DNA from: an uncultured Anaerovibrio sp.
GTDB taxonomy: Bacteria; Bacillota; Negativicutes; Selenomonadales; Selenomonadaceae
NCBI GenBank assembly: GCA_934196075.1
Contig: CAKPVW010000008.1
Coordinates: forward strand, 1 to 60,547
Direction of reading: 5' to 3'
Length of the DNA: 60,547 nt
Positions 35,160-45,729 of this stretch are shown here, piece after piece; positions within the stretch are counted from its first letter, which is position 1, and every line of letters starts with the position of its first letter. Below the pieces are notes generated by a model. The model was not told where the DNA came from, made no database searches, and worked only from the letters and a program-made list of their open reading frames with translations. The translations under genes and the position numbers were made by a program.

Positions 35160-36254
35160 ATGATGGAGAAGCAATATAAAAATATTTTGGTAAATTCGCT
35201 AGTTAATTTGGGAGATGTAGTATTGACAACAAGTGCGATTGCGCTTTTGAAGCAAGCATATCCTCAGGCGAGGATTACCATGTTGGTACGCCCTGTAGTC
35301 AGGGAAGCAGTGGAAAATAATCCTGTGATTGATGAAGTAATGATTTTTGACTACAAGCCAAAAGAAAATTCTTTAGGTAAGATGTGGGCAATGGTAAAGG
35401 AAATAAAGGCGCGACATTTTGATCTGTCTATCTCCTTTGACAGAAAATCACGGCCTGCAATTCTATGCTGGCTGGCAGGTATACCAACCAGAGTTGGAGC
35501 AGATAGAATTTTTGATGATAAGCCTAGTAAGATTACCTGGTTTTATACCCATACAGTACATATAAAGCATGATTTGGTTAATACCTTGCAGGCGGAAACT
35601 TACCAAGAAATTGTACGTCAATTTACTGGCATAGAAGGACATGAAGTTCCTGTGATGGCAAGGATTCCATCTAGCAGCAAAGAAAAAGCGGATAAATTGT
35701 TATCTCAGCTGCCAGCAGATAAAATGAAAATAGGCCTTTGCGTGAAAGGAACTTTTGCCCTCAAGACATGGCCTAAGGAATATTTTGCAAATGTTGTACG
35801 AGAATTGAAACGGAAATATAACGCTGCATTTTTCATAGTTGGTGCTCCCAATGATAAGGAGTACGCAGATGAAGTAATATCCATTTGTGAGGAAGAATTA
35901 AGAAAATCAGGATTGTCTGAAAAGAAGGAAATTATAAACTTTTGTGGCAGTACAAACCTTCTGGATTTAGCAGCTTTGTTTTATAAAACAAATTTGTTTG
36001 TTACAGTGGACACAGGTGCTACACATATTGCCGCTACAACGGGAGTAAAAATGGTAACAATGTATGGCTGTACTAGCCCAAAGCGATGGCATCCATACAA
36101 CGAAAATGCCAGAGTGTTGTCATATGATCCGGAATGTTGTCCATGCAGCTATGGAGAAAATGACTGTCCTCATAATCCTAAACCTATATGTTTATGGGAG
36201 ATAACTCCAGAGGCGGTATTAGAAAAATGCTATCATTTACTAGACAGTAAATGA
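35160..36254 (+). CDS. Family-9 glycosyltransferase
   Basis: A 364-residue GT9 enzyme. ILVNSLVNLGDVVLTTSAIALL and VTVDTGATHIAATTGVKMVTMYG are the two hallmark motifs. The cysteine cluster is CCPC-x6-C-x6-C. Tandem ATGs at 35160 and 35163 are both possible and no good ribosome site is seen. It is more AT-rich than the first three GT9 genes, so probably acquired separately. Acceptor and sugar unknown. Confidence 0.82.
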   Translation: MMEKQYKNILVNSLVNLGDVVLTTSAIALLKQAYPQARITMLVRPVVREAVENNPVIDEVMIFDYKPKENSLGKMWAMVKEIKARHFDLSISFDRKSRPAILCWLAGIPTRVGADRIFDDKPSKITWFYTHTVHIKHDLVNTLQAETYQEIVRQFTGIEGHEVPVMARIPSSSKEKADKLLSQLPADKMKIGLCVKGTFALKTWPKEYFANVVRELKRKYNAAFFIVGAPNDKEYADEVISICEEELRKSGLSEKKEIINFCGSTNLLDLAALFYKTNLFVTVDTGATHIAATTGVKMVTMYGCTSPKRWHPYNENARVLSYDPECCPCSYGENDCPHNPKPICLWEITPEAVLEKCYHLLDSK

Positions 36255-36314
36255 TTTTATAGAAAAGGAAGGAACGTAGGTAATTTTGCTAGGGCAATTA
36301 TCATACAGACATAT

Positions 36315-37328
36315 ATGAATATAATTGGAAAAAATGTGTTAATTACAAGTTGTGGTGGGCTAGGTGATCTTATAGTATGTACACCTGCATTGAAAAGACT
36401 AAAAGAAAAATTTAAATGCCATATAACTTTTCTATGTCAGGAAAAATATAAGGATGTGTTATTGGGATTACCATATATAGACAAGGTAGTTACTATAGAG
36501 AGAGGTAAATTTCTTGGCAGATATAAATGTATTTTGTCAGGAGAGTTGTACAAACAAGATTGTGTAATCTTTACGGATTGGCATCCAATTTTGTTGTTAG
36601 CGTGTCATTGGTTTAAAGTCCCTAGAGTAGCAGGTATTTCTAGACATGGACATAAATTTAGCAAATTTATAAGTAAGCCTATAGTTAATCAGGTATTTGA
36701 ACAGGTACATTATGCTGCATTATCTAATGCTATGACATATGGCATGGCGTTGGATGTGGTATTAGATGGAAATATGGATGATATAGATGTATCATTACCA
36801 TCAGACAATGATATTATTGCAGTTGATAATATGCTTCAGAAACTGAACGTGGGAGAAAGATACATAGTGTTATCTCCATTTGCGGCTCTCAAGGAAAGAA
36901 ATTATCCTGTTGAACAGGCAAAGCAATTGGTGCAAAAAATAGAAGCGAAGTATAAGATACCTGTTATTGTTATTGGCGTAAAAGAGAATACTCAAGATGC
37001 GATGATTATATCTGAAAAAGTCCTTACTGGTAAAACTAGCATTATGCAAATGATTCAGCTAATTAGAAAGGCTACGCTTCTTATTTCAGTGGATAGTGGC
37101 CCTATGCATATAGCGGGAGCAGTAGAAACGCCATGTGTTGCATTATTCAGTAAAGATTTGCCATCACGCTGGGCTCCTAGAAAAAATTGTATTCCAATAT
37201 ATTTGAGTTATGAGTGTTCTCCTTGTGATGATGAAACTGCTAGAAATTGTAAGTATAATGTTAAATGTATGCGCAATATAACTGCAGAAATGATTATGCA
37301 AAAAATAGATGAGGTATATGATGAATGA
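36315..37328 (+). CDS. Family-9 glycosyltransferase
   Basis: A 337-residue GT9 protein: VLITSCGGLGDLIVCTPAL at the N-terminus, ISVDSGPMHIAGAVETPCVALF in the donor domain, and the CSPC-x7-C-x5-C cluster near the end. Its last codons overlap the start of the next glycosyltransferase. Low GC, in the variable part of the LPS region. Confidence 0.82.
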   Translation: MNIIGKNVLITSCGGLGDLIVCTPALKRLKEKFKCHITFLCQEKYKDVLLGLPYIDKVVTIERGKFLGRYKCILSGELYKQDCVIFTDWHPILLLACHWFKVPRVAGISRHGHKFSKFISKPIVNQVFEQVHYAALSNAMTYGMALDVVLDGNMDDIDVSLPSDNDIIAVDNMLQKLNVGERYIVLSPFAALKERNYPVEQAKQLVQKIEAKYKIPVIVIGVKENTQDAMIISEKVLTGKTSIMQMIQLIRKATLLISVDSGPMHIAGAVETPCVALFSKDLPSRWAPRKNCIPIYLSYECSPCDDETARNCKYNVKCMRNITAEMIMQKIDEVYDE

Positions 37329-38280
37329 ATTAATATCTGTCATAATGCCTGCATATAATGTGGAAGAATATATAGAGAAATCTATAGATTCTGTTCTACA
37401 GCAGACATATACAAATTGGGAATTGATTATCATTAATGATGGATCGATGGACAATACTAAAAAAATAGTCGAGAATTATCTGCATATAGATATGCGTATC
37501 ATATACTTGGAACAAGAAAACAAAGGGGTATCAGCAGCTAGAAATAAAGGGATAGATAGTGCAAAAGGAAAATATATTTCATTTCTAGATGCTGATGATT
37601 TGTGGGCAAAAGATGCTCTAGAGAAGTTATACGATTTAATGAAATCAGATTCAAGCCATAAATTTGTTTATGGGCGTACGGTAGAAAAATTTATTTCTGG
37701 CAAAGAGCAGCTTATAGGGCCAGAAGGTACAGTTAATGGATTTTTAGAAAGTTACATACACAAAACTAATGAGTTAAGACTTAGGTCAAATACGATAGCT
37801 TTGTTAATTGAAAAAAATTTACTCGATATCTATAATATAAGATTTCCAATTGATATTAAGATTTCGGAAGATACATATTTTATTATTAAGCTGTTGTGTG
37901 TTGTTCCTGCTATAGGTATGGAAGATGTTATTGCATTTTATATGAGACGAGACGATTCTGCGACTACTAGTATTTGGAAACCAGAACGCTGGATTGGACA
38001 TGTGGAGATATATTTTTTATTGGAGAATTTTGTGCTAGAACACAGAAAAAAGGCATATATGGCATTTTGCTGTATGAGAAATTATGTTGCTTATAGATTT
38101 ATATTGACCTGCATCAGAAAGGGGTATGTAAAACAGGCACAGCAGAATATTGTAAAATGGAAAGGTTGTTTAAATGATTTTTGTGCAGGTTCAGGAAAGA
38201 TAAGAGACCGAATGAAATGTAAGGCAATTTTATTTTTGTATAATAAACCCGTTATGTTAAATCTTTTAGGAAAATTATGA
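37321..38280 (+). CDS. Family-2 glycosyltransferase
   Basis: A 319-residue GT-A enzyme starting at 37321 (GAGG 7 bp upstream). SVIMPAYNVEEYIEKSIDSVL, IIINDGSMDNT and ISFLDADDLWA form the classic GT2 donor site with DADD as the metal-binding motif. The SEDTYF segment at about 182 corresponds to the catalytic-base (ED) motif. Likely adds an outer-core or O-chain sugar. Confidence 0.88.
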   Translation: MNELISVIMPAYNVEEYIEKSIDSVLQQTYTNWELIIINDGSMDNTKKIVENYLHIDMRIIYLEQENKGVSAARNKGIDSAKGKYISFLDADDLWAKDALEKLYDLMKSDSSHKFVYGRTVEKFISGKEQLIGPEGTVNGFLESYIHKTNELRLRSNTIALLIEKNLLDIYNIRFPIDIKISEDTYFIIKLLCVVPAIGMEDVIAFYMRRDDSATTSIWKPERWIGHVEIYFLLENFVLEHRKKAYMAFCCMRNYVAYRFILTCIRKGYVKQAQQNIVKWKGCLNDFCAGSGKIRDRMKCKAILFLYNKPVMLNLLGKL

Positions 38281-38296
38281 TAGTGGGTGATATATA

Positions 38297-39505
38297 ATGA
38301 ATGATAATGTAGAAAATGCTGTCGTCAAGTTGATGAAGTGTTACCATAAAATTTTTAGAGCTAAAAAGAATCATCAACCTACGAAAAAAATAATGATTAT
38401 AAATTTTTATAAATTGGGTGATATGGTATGCACGGTGCCATTGATTAGAGAGACAAGAAAAAATTTTCCAACTGCAGAAATAACACTTGTGTGTTCGCCA
38501 GAAGTGTATAATTACGTTGAATTGATGCCATATGTAGACAATGTATATTGTTATCAGAGAATAACATCTGGAAAACATATTTTTGAACGACAGGTTGTAG
38601 ATGCATATAGATTTGTAGAACAAAATTTTGCACACGATATTTTTGACTTTGTTATACTAACCGGCTGGCTCGCTCTTCCAAGAGAAATCTTGATGGCTTG
38701 CTTCATGAAGACCACCAAGATAGTGGCTTATTATAGACAAGGTGATGATGTGCTACTATCTAATACATCCTTTAAGGGGAGTATTTGTGATGTTCATCAT
38801 CAAGTACAAAGGACGCTTAATATTATTAAATCTATGGGGGGCGAGATTACTAATGATGAGTTGGAGCTATGGTGCGATGAAGACGATAGAGAAACTGTTG
38901 AGAAACTACTAATAAAGGAAAATATAACAGATTCAAGGATGAAAGCAGTTGTATTTTTGAGTACTAGTGCATTGCAGAAGGACTGGGCGGTAGAAAACTT
39001 TGTTGAAGTATGCAATAGATTACAGAAAAAATATTCCGCACAGATTATTTTGCTAGGGGCAAAAAGTGACACAGAAGAATATGGAAAAAAATTTGCTTCT
39101 ATGTTTAAAGGTGTAATTAACTTGATTGGTAGAACTACTATAAGACAGACCGGTTTGATAATGAAAAAGGCAGATGTCTATTTAGGAGGTGACACTGGTA
39201 CTTTGCACTTGGCTGCGGCGTGTAAGTTGCCTGGTGTTGTAGTGGTTAAGGATTACGCAGGTGCACATCCGCTTATGGGAGCACCGATGGATGTTTTTTA
39301 TCCATGGAAATCACCTATTAGAATAGTACGCCCTGAAAAACCATTAGCTGGTTGCGAGATATGCTGTGAAACAACGCAGGCACATTGCATTAATCAAGTA
39401 ACACCTGATATGGTTTGGCATGAGCTAGATAATGTAGTGATGAATGAGGTATTGAATAGGACTGATATACTTGAAAATTTTAATAATGTTAACAAAAAGA
39501 CATAA
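38297..39505 (+). CDS. Family-9 glycosyltransferase, divergent
   Basis: A 402-residue GT9 protein with a 30-residue N-terminal extension before IMIINFYKLGDMVCTVPLIRE. GGDTGTLHLAAACKLPGVVVV replaces the usual DSGPMH motif, keeping the Asp and His. The C-terminal cluster is reduced (CEICC...C). Sequence divergence suggests a different sugar or acceptor. Confidence 0.75.
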   Translation: MNDNVENAVVKLMKCYHKIFRAKKNHQPTKKIMIINFYKLGDMVCTVPLIRETRKNFPTAEITLVCSPEVYNYVELMPYVDNVYCYQRITSGKHIFERQVVDAYRFVEQNFAHDIFDFVILTGWLALPREILMACFMKTTKIVAYYRQGDDVLLSNTSFKGSICDVHHQVQRTLNIIKSMGGEITNDELELWCDEDDRETVEKLLIKENITDSRMKAVVFLSTSALQKDWAVENFVEVCNRLQKKYSAQIILLGAKSDTEEYGKKFASMFKGVINLIGRTTIRQTGLIMKKADVYLGGDTGTLHLAAACKLPGVVVVKDYAGAHPLMGAPMDVFYPWKSPIRIVRPEKPLAGCEICCETTQAHCINQVTPDMVWHELDNVVMNEVLNRTDILENFNNVNKKT

Positions 39506-40496
39506 TGCCATTTTGCGGGTTGAAGAAACTTTGTTGCATATGGGTTATGAGGTAGAAAAGATATATGTTGACCATTTTCAGAGTAGCCATAGTTATGTTC
39601 TAAAAAAATTAGATGAATTTGGTTTTTCAAAGTTTAGAGAACAATATGAGAGAAGTATATACGATAGAGCTTGTCATATTATAAAGAATATGGATGTTAA
39701 GAGGGTTTTATGTATAAATTTTATATTGCCTGAAAAATATAGAGAAAAGTTTAAAAAACTCCTAAAAAACAAATGTCCCAATATATTATGGCTGGTTGAT
39801 CCTGTAAATCGCAATGATGGTATACATAACCGTATGCTTTCTCTATATTTTGATAAGGTCTGCTCGTATGAACAAGCAGATGTGGATTATTTGAATAATA
39901 AAAATGGCAACAGTGTATTTTATGTGCCGGTAGGATATAATATGGCATATGTCAAAGACAAGTCAGAGATAAAAACAACTGATATTGTTTTTGTAGGATC
40001 GCCATATAAGGACCGCATGGAATTATTGGATAAATTAGCGGAGGAGGCAGAGAAACGTAATTGGACATTGGCGGTTTATGGGCCATTTTATGGTGAAGGG
40101 AGATATTTTTGGAAAAAACATAAAAGTAGGATAAAATATCCATATTTATTCAAATATGTTCAAGACGGTGTGTTTTCATCAGAACAAATTGCTGATATTT
40201 ATGCTAAAGCAAAAATATGCTTAAATATACATCTTGCTAATGCAAAGGGCATGAATCCGCGCAGCTATGAAATTATGGCAACTGGCAGTTTTCAGCTTAT
40301 GGATAAACGTGATTATTATGGAGATTGCGTGCCAAACAGAGATTTTGCGATTTATAATGATTATGATGATATGGTGAGACAAATAGAGAAATATTTAACA
40401 AATGAGAAAATACGCGAACAGATAGCTAATAGTGGCAAACAAAGTGTAAAAAATTTAAGTATGGAAGTTTGCATGAAAAAAATATTGGATTTGTGA
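39471..40496 (+). CDS. CgeB-like glycosyltransferase
   Basis: A 341-residue protein. The TTG start at 39471 overlaps the previous gene and gives the natural N-terminus MKILIMLTKRHNAILRVEE; the next ATG is 39486. The second half has IVFVGSPYKDRMELLDKL, a C-terminal donor-domain YAKAKICLNIHLANAKGMNPRSYEIMATGSFQL. This combination is characteristic of CgeB/glycosyl-transferase-group-1-like proteins used in surface polysaccharide synthesis. Confidence 0.72.
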   Translation: MKILIMLTKRHNAILRVEETLLHMGYEVEKIYVDHFQSSHSYVLKKLDEFGFSKFREQYERSIYDRACHIIKNMDVKRVLCINFILPEKYREKFKKLLKNKCPNILWLVDPVNRNDGIHNRMLSLYFDKVCSYEQADVDYLNNKNGNSVFYVPVGYNMAYVKDKSEIKTTDIVFVGSPYKDRMELLDKLAEEAEKRNWTLAVYGPFYGEGRYFWKKHKSRIKYPYLFKYVQDGVFSSEQIADIYAKAKICLNIHLANAKGMNPRSYEIMATGSFQLMDKRDYYGDCVPNRDFAIYNDYDDMVRQIEKYLTNEKIREQIANSGKQSVKNLSMEVCMKKILDL

Positions 40497-40624
40497 TAAG
40501 GAGACCAACGATGAAAAGTCAAGCTAATTATGGATAAAAAATAATTTTTCCTTTGGTTCCTTAAAAAGGGTAACCTTATTAAAGCTCAGTTAAGGACTAT
40601 CTTCAAATATGTAGTACTGACTGA

Positions 40625-41779
40625 TTACAAATTGAATACTACATCGTCTGTAAGCATTTTGTGGATAATTCGTACCAGCTTGTCAGCACAATGGCCCAGA
40701 GCACTGTAGTGCCCCAGGTTTGTTTGCACGTTTTTTATCGTATAGCTGCTTAAATGTATCGTTGTTTTTCACAGCGTTATGTGCGGCATACATAAGTGCA
40801 TAGCGAAGGTATCTTGATTCTCGTTTGGACATCCGTGTATGGCTGGCACAAAAATTGCCAGACTGTTTTACAGATGGATCAAAACCAGCAAATGCCAATA
40901 ATTTATGAGGTTGTGAGAATCTATGAATGTCACCTATCTCTCCGAGAATCATTTCTGCCGCCAATGTACTGATGCCAGGAATGGAACGTATTACAGAATC
41001 TGTAGATAGAACTATGGTGTTCATCCTAGATTCCACATCTTTTATTTGGCTATCCAATAACTCAATCTTCTCAATGGTAAGAGTTATTTGAATAGATATG
41101 GAGCTGTCGCTGGAACCGACAGACTGCTGTGCGGGAACTCTTAACTCTTTGGCTTTTTACTTCGTGTAGTGGCCTTTGGAAGCTTTAACAAGAAGGTTGG
41201 CAAGATGAGTCATATGCATAGTAGAAATCAGCTCTGGCGAAGGCGCCTCTTTTAGGATTGCATAAACTGCCTTATGATGTATTCCTTTGAAGAAATACTG
41301 TAGTTCTGGAAAAGCCTGATCAATGTAAGAAGTCAGCAATATCTTATTTCTGGTTCGCTGCTTCATAAGCTTTTGCCGGAACCTTTCTAAGTTCTTTAGA
41401 TGCATAAGATCTATATCATACTTGGAGAATAGCCTATATGGCTGTGTCATAAGGGGGCAATGATGGTAGCATCAACCGTATCAGTCTTAGTCTTGCGTAT
41501 TCTGTTTTTACGCATAGATGAAGTCTGGATAAAGTTGATAACAGCTACCTGAAATTGCCTGTTAACAAGAAATTCGACAAGGTTGTTTCCGTAGTGGGCC
41601 GTTGACTCAAGACCAATGATGAGGCTGCTTTTGTCGTAACTATTAAGTACGGCTAGCAGCTTACAGAAGCCATAATTGTCATTTGTGAATTTGAACGGTT
41701 TTACGAGGACTTTACAGTCAGAAGAAAATACTGAAGCAAAGTGATTGAGCTTGGCAATGTCAATACCTGCGTAAATCAT
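40625..41779 (-). pseudogene. Decayed IS110-family transposase
   Basis: Reading right to left: MIYAGIDIAKLNHFASVF opens a DEDD RuvC-like domain, with LIIGLESTAHYG and [10 protein letters not shown] in place. The frame is lost at a CCCCC run near 41450. A second piece runs to an in-frame TAA at 41157-41159 (HYTK stop KAKEL). The transposase_20 domain with [19 protein letters not shown] follows, then a second frameshift at a GGGG run near 40708, after which the original C-terminus ([20 protein letters not shown]) ends at 40625. Two frameshifts and one nonsense codon mean it cannot be active. The non-coding flank 41780-42000 could hold the former bridge RNA of the element. Confidence 0.85.
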
Positions 41780-42018
41780 GGGACATACCCCTTCCTTATT
41801 ATTGATGATGTGACATCCGTTAGCGATTATCATCGTAGAATTGATTGATATAAGTACTCGTGGGTTGATCGCAGTCTCTGGACATCCAACTATAAACAAT
41901 TCAGATAATGTAACGGCAATACACTCCTTACAGTAGTCAAAGCTACAGGATAAAATAAAAAGTCCACAGCATCTGAATGTATTATAGCTACATACTTAGA
42001 CAATAAAAAGAAAGGAAG

Positions 42019-42264
42019 GTATGAAATTTGCTTCTGGATATATCATACAAGAGATGTAATAAAATTTTAAGCCGTTTGTGCTGCGATATATAGATACATA
42101 TGAAGAATTTCTTAAGCGTTTTTGCAATATAGGACATAAAATAAATGATAGATTCAAGTACAGATGCTTGCTGAAAAAAACAAATTGCTGATAAAGATAT
42201 TATCAGGATTTCAGATAGAGAATTGAGTGAGTTGCCATTGATTGGTAGTGGCAGGAATATATGA
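42019..42264 (+). pseudogene. Gene remnants before the O-antigen ligase
   Basis: Short pieces look coding but are broken: MKFASGYIIQEM then stop (42019), a frame with KPFVLRYIDTYEEFLKRFCN, and one with DIIRISDRELSELPLIGSGR that resembles the glycine-loop start of a small-molecule kinase. A sequence related to the first piece recurs at 44528 (MFWASNYIIQEL). Function unknown; probably remains of an LPS-region gene. Confidence 0.35.
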
Positions 42265-42276
42265 GAGAAAAACTTT

Positions 42277-43479
42277 ATGAATATATATGAGAAATTAATG
42301 TATGGAGTAATGATAATTTTTGCATTGGCAAGTAATATATCAACAGGAATTACAAGTGTATGTATAGTAATATCTGTTCTTATAATGACAATACAGTATA
42401 TAAAAACCAGAAAATTACCATTGCAATTAAATACATTTGGAGGCGTTCTGCTTTTGTATGGTGGGTTACAGTGTATTATAGCTGCTTTATCTGTTAATCC
42501 GGTAGCTAGCTTTGGAGATGTTTGGGCAACGATGTATAGATTTATTCCATTGTTCTTTGGTATTTTATATTTAAAAGATAAAAAACAGTTATTCTATATA
42601 ATGATAGCGTTTTCAATATCTGCATTAGTAAATGATGCATGTGGTGCTTATCAATATATTGTTTTGTCTAATAATCGCCCAGCAGCCTTTAATAACACAG
42701 CAACATTTTTTGCCAGCCATCTGTTGATGGCAATACCTATGTTATATTTGCTCTATAATATGTATAAGGACAATGAGGTAATAAAATACTATTCCTTAAT
42801 TCTTATAATATTTTCAATGATTATGTTAATAGCATCAGGTACAAGAGGTGGATGGATTGCCTTTTTAGTGATGCTAATATTTGTTTTCTTTATGGATGTG
42901 ATTAACAGAAAAAAATTAATTTCTTTTTGTGTAGGAATACTAATTGCAATGTGCAGTATCAATATCGTAGGTAATGGGTATGTTATTGAAAGAGTTGTTT
43001 CCATAAGTCAGATGAAGGATCAGAGCAGTATTGAAAGAGTTCTTATGTGGCAGTCATCAATTAGAATTTTTGAAGATTATCCAGTACATGGGATTGGTCA
43101 GGATCAGTTTCAATATATGTATAATACGCAATATATTTCCCCTTTGGCTAAACAAAGAGGAGATGAAGATTATCATAAAGGGCATGGGCATCCACATAAT
43201 AACTTTTTCAAATATTTATCCGAGGGTGGCTTGATAGGCATTGCGGCGTTCTTTATGTTATACGGATTTTTGGCATATAAATTTTGGATGCTTTATAGGA
43301 AGGAAAAAGCTATAGCAAAGTTATCTTATGGAATGATAGGATTGCTGATAATGATAGGAATACAAGTGGAGGGCTTGACAGATACAAATTTAACACAAGT
43401 GCCTATCATGAGAGAATTTTGGTTTTTAATGGGATTACTTTTGGCAGCAGGCAAGATGGAATTGGAAGAAAGTAACTAG
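42277..43479 (+). CDS. O-antigen ligase/polymerase family protein (WaaL-like)
   Basis: A 400-residue polytopic membrane protein with about ten transmembrane segments. SGTRGGWIAFLVMLIF and the large loop with YPVHGIGQDQFQYMY...HGHPHNNFFKYLSEGG match the Wzy_C/O-antigen ligase domain, including the conserved His-Pro-His-Asn stretch. It would join undecaprenyl-linked polysaccharide to the lipid A core at the periplasmic face. No strong ribosome site is visible before the ATG. Confidence 0.85.
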   Translation: MNIYEKLMYGVMIIFALASNISTGITSVCIVISVLIMTIQYIKTRKLPLQLNTFGGVLLLYGGLQCIIAALSVNPVASFGDVWATMYRFIPLFFGILYLKDKKQLFYIMIAFSISALVNDACGAYQYIVLSNNRPAAFNNTATFFASHLLMAIPMLYLLYNMYKDNEVIKYYSLILIIFSMIMLIASGTRGGWIAFLVMLIFVFFMDVINRKKLISFCVGILIAMCSINIVGNGYVIERVVSISQMKDQSSIERVLMWQSSIRIFEDYPVHGIGQDQFQYMYNTQYISPLAKQRGDEDYHKGHGHPHNNFFKYLSEGGLIGIAAFFMLYGFLAYKFWMLYRKEKAIAKLSYGMIGLLIMIGIQVEGLTDTNLTQVPIMREFWFLMGLLLAAGKMELEESN

Positions 43480-43480
43480 C

Positions 43481-44485
43481 ATGAAGTTTAACAAGATATT
43501 GATTTGTCAAAATAATATGCTAGGGGATGTGGTTGTATCAACTGGGATAGTGAGAGTTATTCGGGAACAATTCCCTAGTAGTAAATTGGCCTTCATGGTT
43601 GATCCTGATACAGCTGAATTAGTAGACTTACCGTTTATTGACGAGATAATACCTTATGACAAGGGGATGCCACTGTTGCCAGTAATAAGAAAAATATGGA
43701 GATATGATGTGGCCATATTGCTGGATTATAAATATCGCAGTGCTTGGATTCCATTTTTTGCTTGCATACCTGTTAGGGCAGGGTTAGCCCATAAAAGAAA
43801 TTTGTTCATGACACATGGGGTAGAAAGGCCAGCTGATAGTGAGGAAATGTATTTTACCTACTATATGTCCAAGGTTATTAATAACGCAATTGGTTTAAAT
43901 TTGACTAAAGATGTTACGAGGCTTTGTGTGGCAGAGCCTACACAGAAAGATTTGGCTTTAGTTGAGGAGATTATGGAGAACGTCCCTAATGATAGGTTAA
44001 ATATAGCTATTGCGCCATTTTCGTCAACCGTTTTTTAAAATTGGGCTGTTGACAGGTACGATGAATTTATGCAGCGATTGAATGACAAGTATAAATGCAC
44101 CTTTTATATAGTGGGCGGTAAGAATGATATACAAAAGGAATTTAGCGTTTCTGGGGAAAAAATAGATTTACGAGGCAAACTAAAGTTGACAGCTACAGCT
44201 ACACTGTTTAGAAAAATGGATTATTTTATTGGCAGCTGTAGTGCACCATTGCATATTGCAGCTGCGGTAGGGTGTCCATCAATGGCTTTTTATGGTCCGA
44301 CTTCGCCAAAAAAATGGGCGCCATTGCACAAATGCAAGTATATTTTCCATAAGCATCCATGTAATCCATGTGATAGAATTGGCTATGGCAAACCATGTGG
44401 CGGTAGCAATGATTGTATGAATGATATAGGTGTGGATGAAGCTGTTGAGGTTTTTGAAGCATTAATGAAGGAATATCCAAGGTAA
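43481..44485 (+). pseudogene. Family-9 glycosyltransferase interrupted by a nonsense codon
   Basis: A GT9 gene (MKFNKILICQNNMLGDVVVS at the start; IGSCSAPLHIAAAVGCPSMAFYG donor motif; CNPCDRIGYGKPC cluster) is split by one in-frame TAA at 44036-44038 within a T6A4 tract. Both halves, residues 1-185 and 187-334, lie in the same frame. The break is therefore one base change, and the rest is intact, which points to a recent loss or a switchable site. It follows the ligase by two bases. Confidence 0.85.
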
Positions 44486-44504
44486 ATTACACTTGCAATT
44501 TACC
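44481..44504 (+). terminator. Hairpin after the GT9 pseudogene
   Basis: GGTAAATT and AATTTACC form an 8-bp stem starting at the stop codon. A near-identical hairpin follows the duplicated gene tail at 47137-47160. Confidence 0.5.
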
Positions 44505-44564
44505 TATTAACAAGAAAGGAAGAGATGATGTTTTGGGCTTCTAACTACATCATACAAGAACTAA

Positions 44565-45443
44565 ATGAAGCAGAAGTTAATAGAGAATTTTTATAAATGT
44601 ATTTATACATGTGGAGGGATAGCAAAAAAAATTTTCCAAAATATTTGGGAAGAAAGTGATCTTAAAACAAAAATTGCATTAATATCCGTAATATTTGTGC
44701 CACTATCTATGCAGATGTTTGAGTGCATGGCAGTAAAAGTTCTTTCAGTTATAGCATATGTGTATCAAATATTATATATAGCGGTAGATGTAAAAAATAT
44801 CACATTCAAGAAGAGCAGCCTTATGTCTGCTGTGGTATTGTTGGGTTATACTATGGCAATTGTGACAGTATTTTTAGTATGTGAAATGAGTGTGATGAAT
44901 TACCCAAAGATTTGGGAGACAGACAACAATTTAATATTCTATATGAGAATATTATTAATAATAGTTTTTCAGTTTTTAGGACCATATTTTTATACGTTTT
45001 TTTTATTGCAAAAAATACCAACTGATCATGCTATTTTGACTCCGATTCGAGGATTGATATGGTCACTTTTTGTTTATTTGATATCTAGTCATACATTGTT
45101 TTATTTTGGAATAATAGATCAAATGTTACTTGATAGTAGTCAGATAATTATACGTGATTATATGGATTTGCCAAAATGTGCTTCGGTTGTGATATCATAC
45201 ATATCTTTAGATCATTTTGAAGAGGCTAATGAAAATAGACTGCCTGGGATTTGGTACATGTTACACCTAATATTGCCAATTATGTTTACAGGGTTATTTT
45301 CAGGAATCCCCAAATATAAGGATACAGTAATCGTTGGAGAGTGTAATGCTCGTAGAAAAAAATTTAATAAAATGTTTCGTTTTAAAAGAAGAATAAGTTT
45401 TGCAGATAAAGTGAATATTTTTGTTAAAAAGCTTTTTAGATAA
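44565..45443 (+). CDS. Unrecognised membrane protein A (paralogue of 45730-46518)
   Basis: A 292-residue protein with about five to six transmembrane helices and a basic C-terminal tail. I do not recognise the family. The segment LFVYLISSHTLFYFGIIDQM and the following FSGIPKYKD correspond to LWIIGHTLFVFGLLDDV and LKDVPKYNE in the protein at 45730, so the two are diverged paralogues. Its place between glycosyltransferase genes suggests a role in polysaccharide handling, but nothing in the sequence shows an activity. Confidence 0.6.
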   Translation: MKQKLIENFYKCIYTCGGIAKKIFQNIWEESDLKTKIALISVIFVPLSMQMFECMAVKVLSVIAYVYQILYIAVDVKNITFKKSSLMSAVVLLGYTMAIVTVFLVCEMSVMNYPKIWETDNNLIFYMRILLIIVFQFLGPYFYTFFLLQKIPTDHAILTPIRGLIWSLFVYLISSHTLFYFGIIDQMLLDSSQIIIRDYMDLPKCASVVISYISLDHFEEANENRLPGIWYMLHLILPIMFTGLFSGIPKYKDTVIVGECNARRKKFNKMFRFKRRISFADKVNIFVKKLFR

Positions 45444-45545
45444 GGGGAATTATAATGTGGAAAACAATATTTAATATGTAAAGGTTATGATTATGTTCAC
45501 ATCAACATTAGCATTGGTGCTATACTTTTTGCGGGGGATGGCGCA

Positions 45546-45617
45546 ATGAGATTGTATTGGTTGATTATGGGAATATGTGCAGCAGGTATATGTTGTACGT
45601 GTAGTAGTGAAAAGTAG
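45546..45617 (+). pseudogene. Short lipoprotein-like fragment
   Basis: MRLYWLIMGICAAGICCTC then five codons and a stop. It has a hydrophobic start with cysteines but no ribosome site, and may be debris. The rest of the gap 45444-45729 shows no gene. Confidence 0.2.
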
Positions 45618-45729
45618 TTTTGGGACTATGTACGTTTATAATATTGGCTGTATTAAAGGATGGAAACTATAATATTTATTAAGGTGTTGCAAATGGTAAA
45701 CACTGTACTATGGGTGGAGTGATTTTAGG

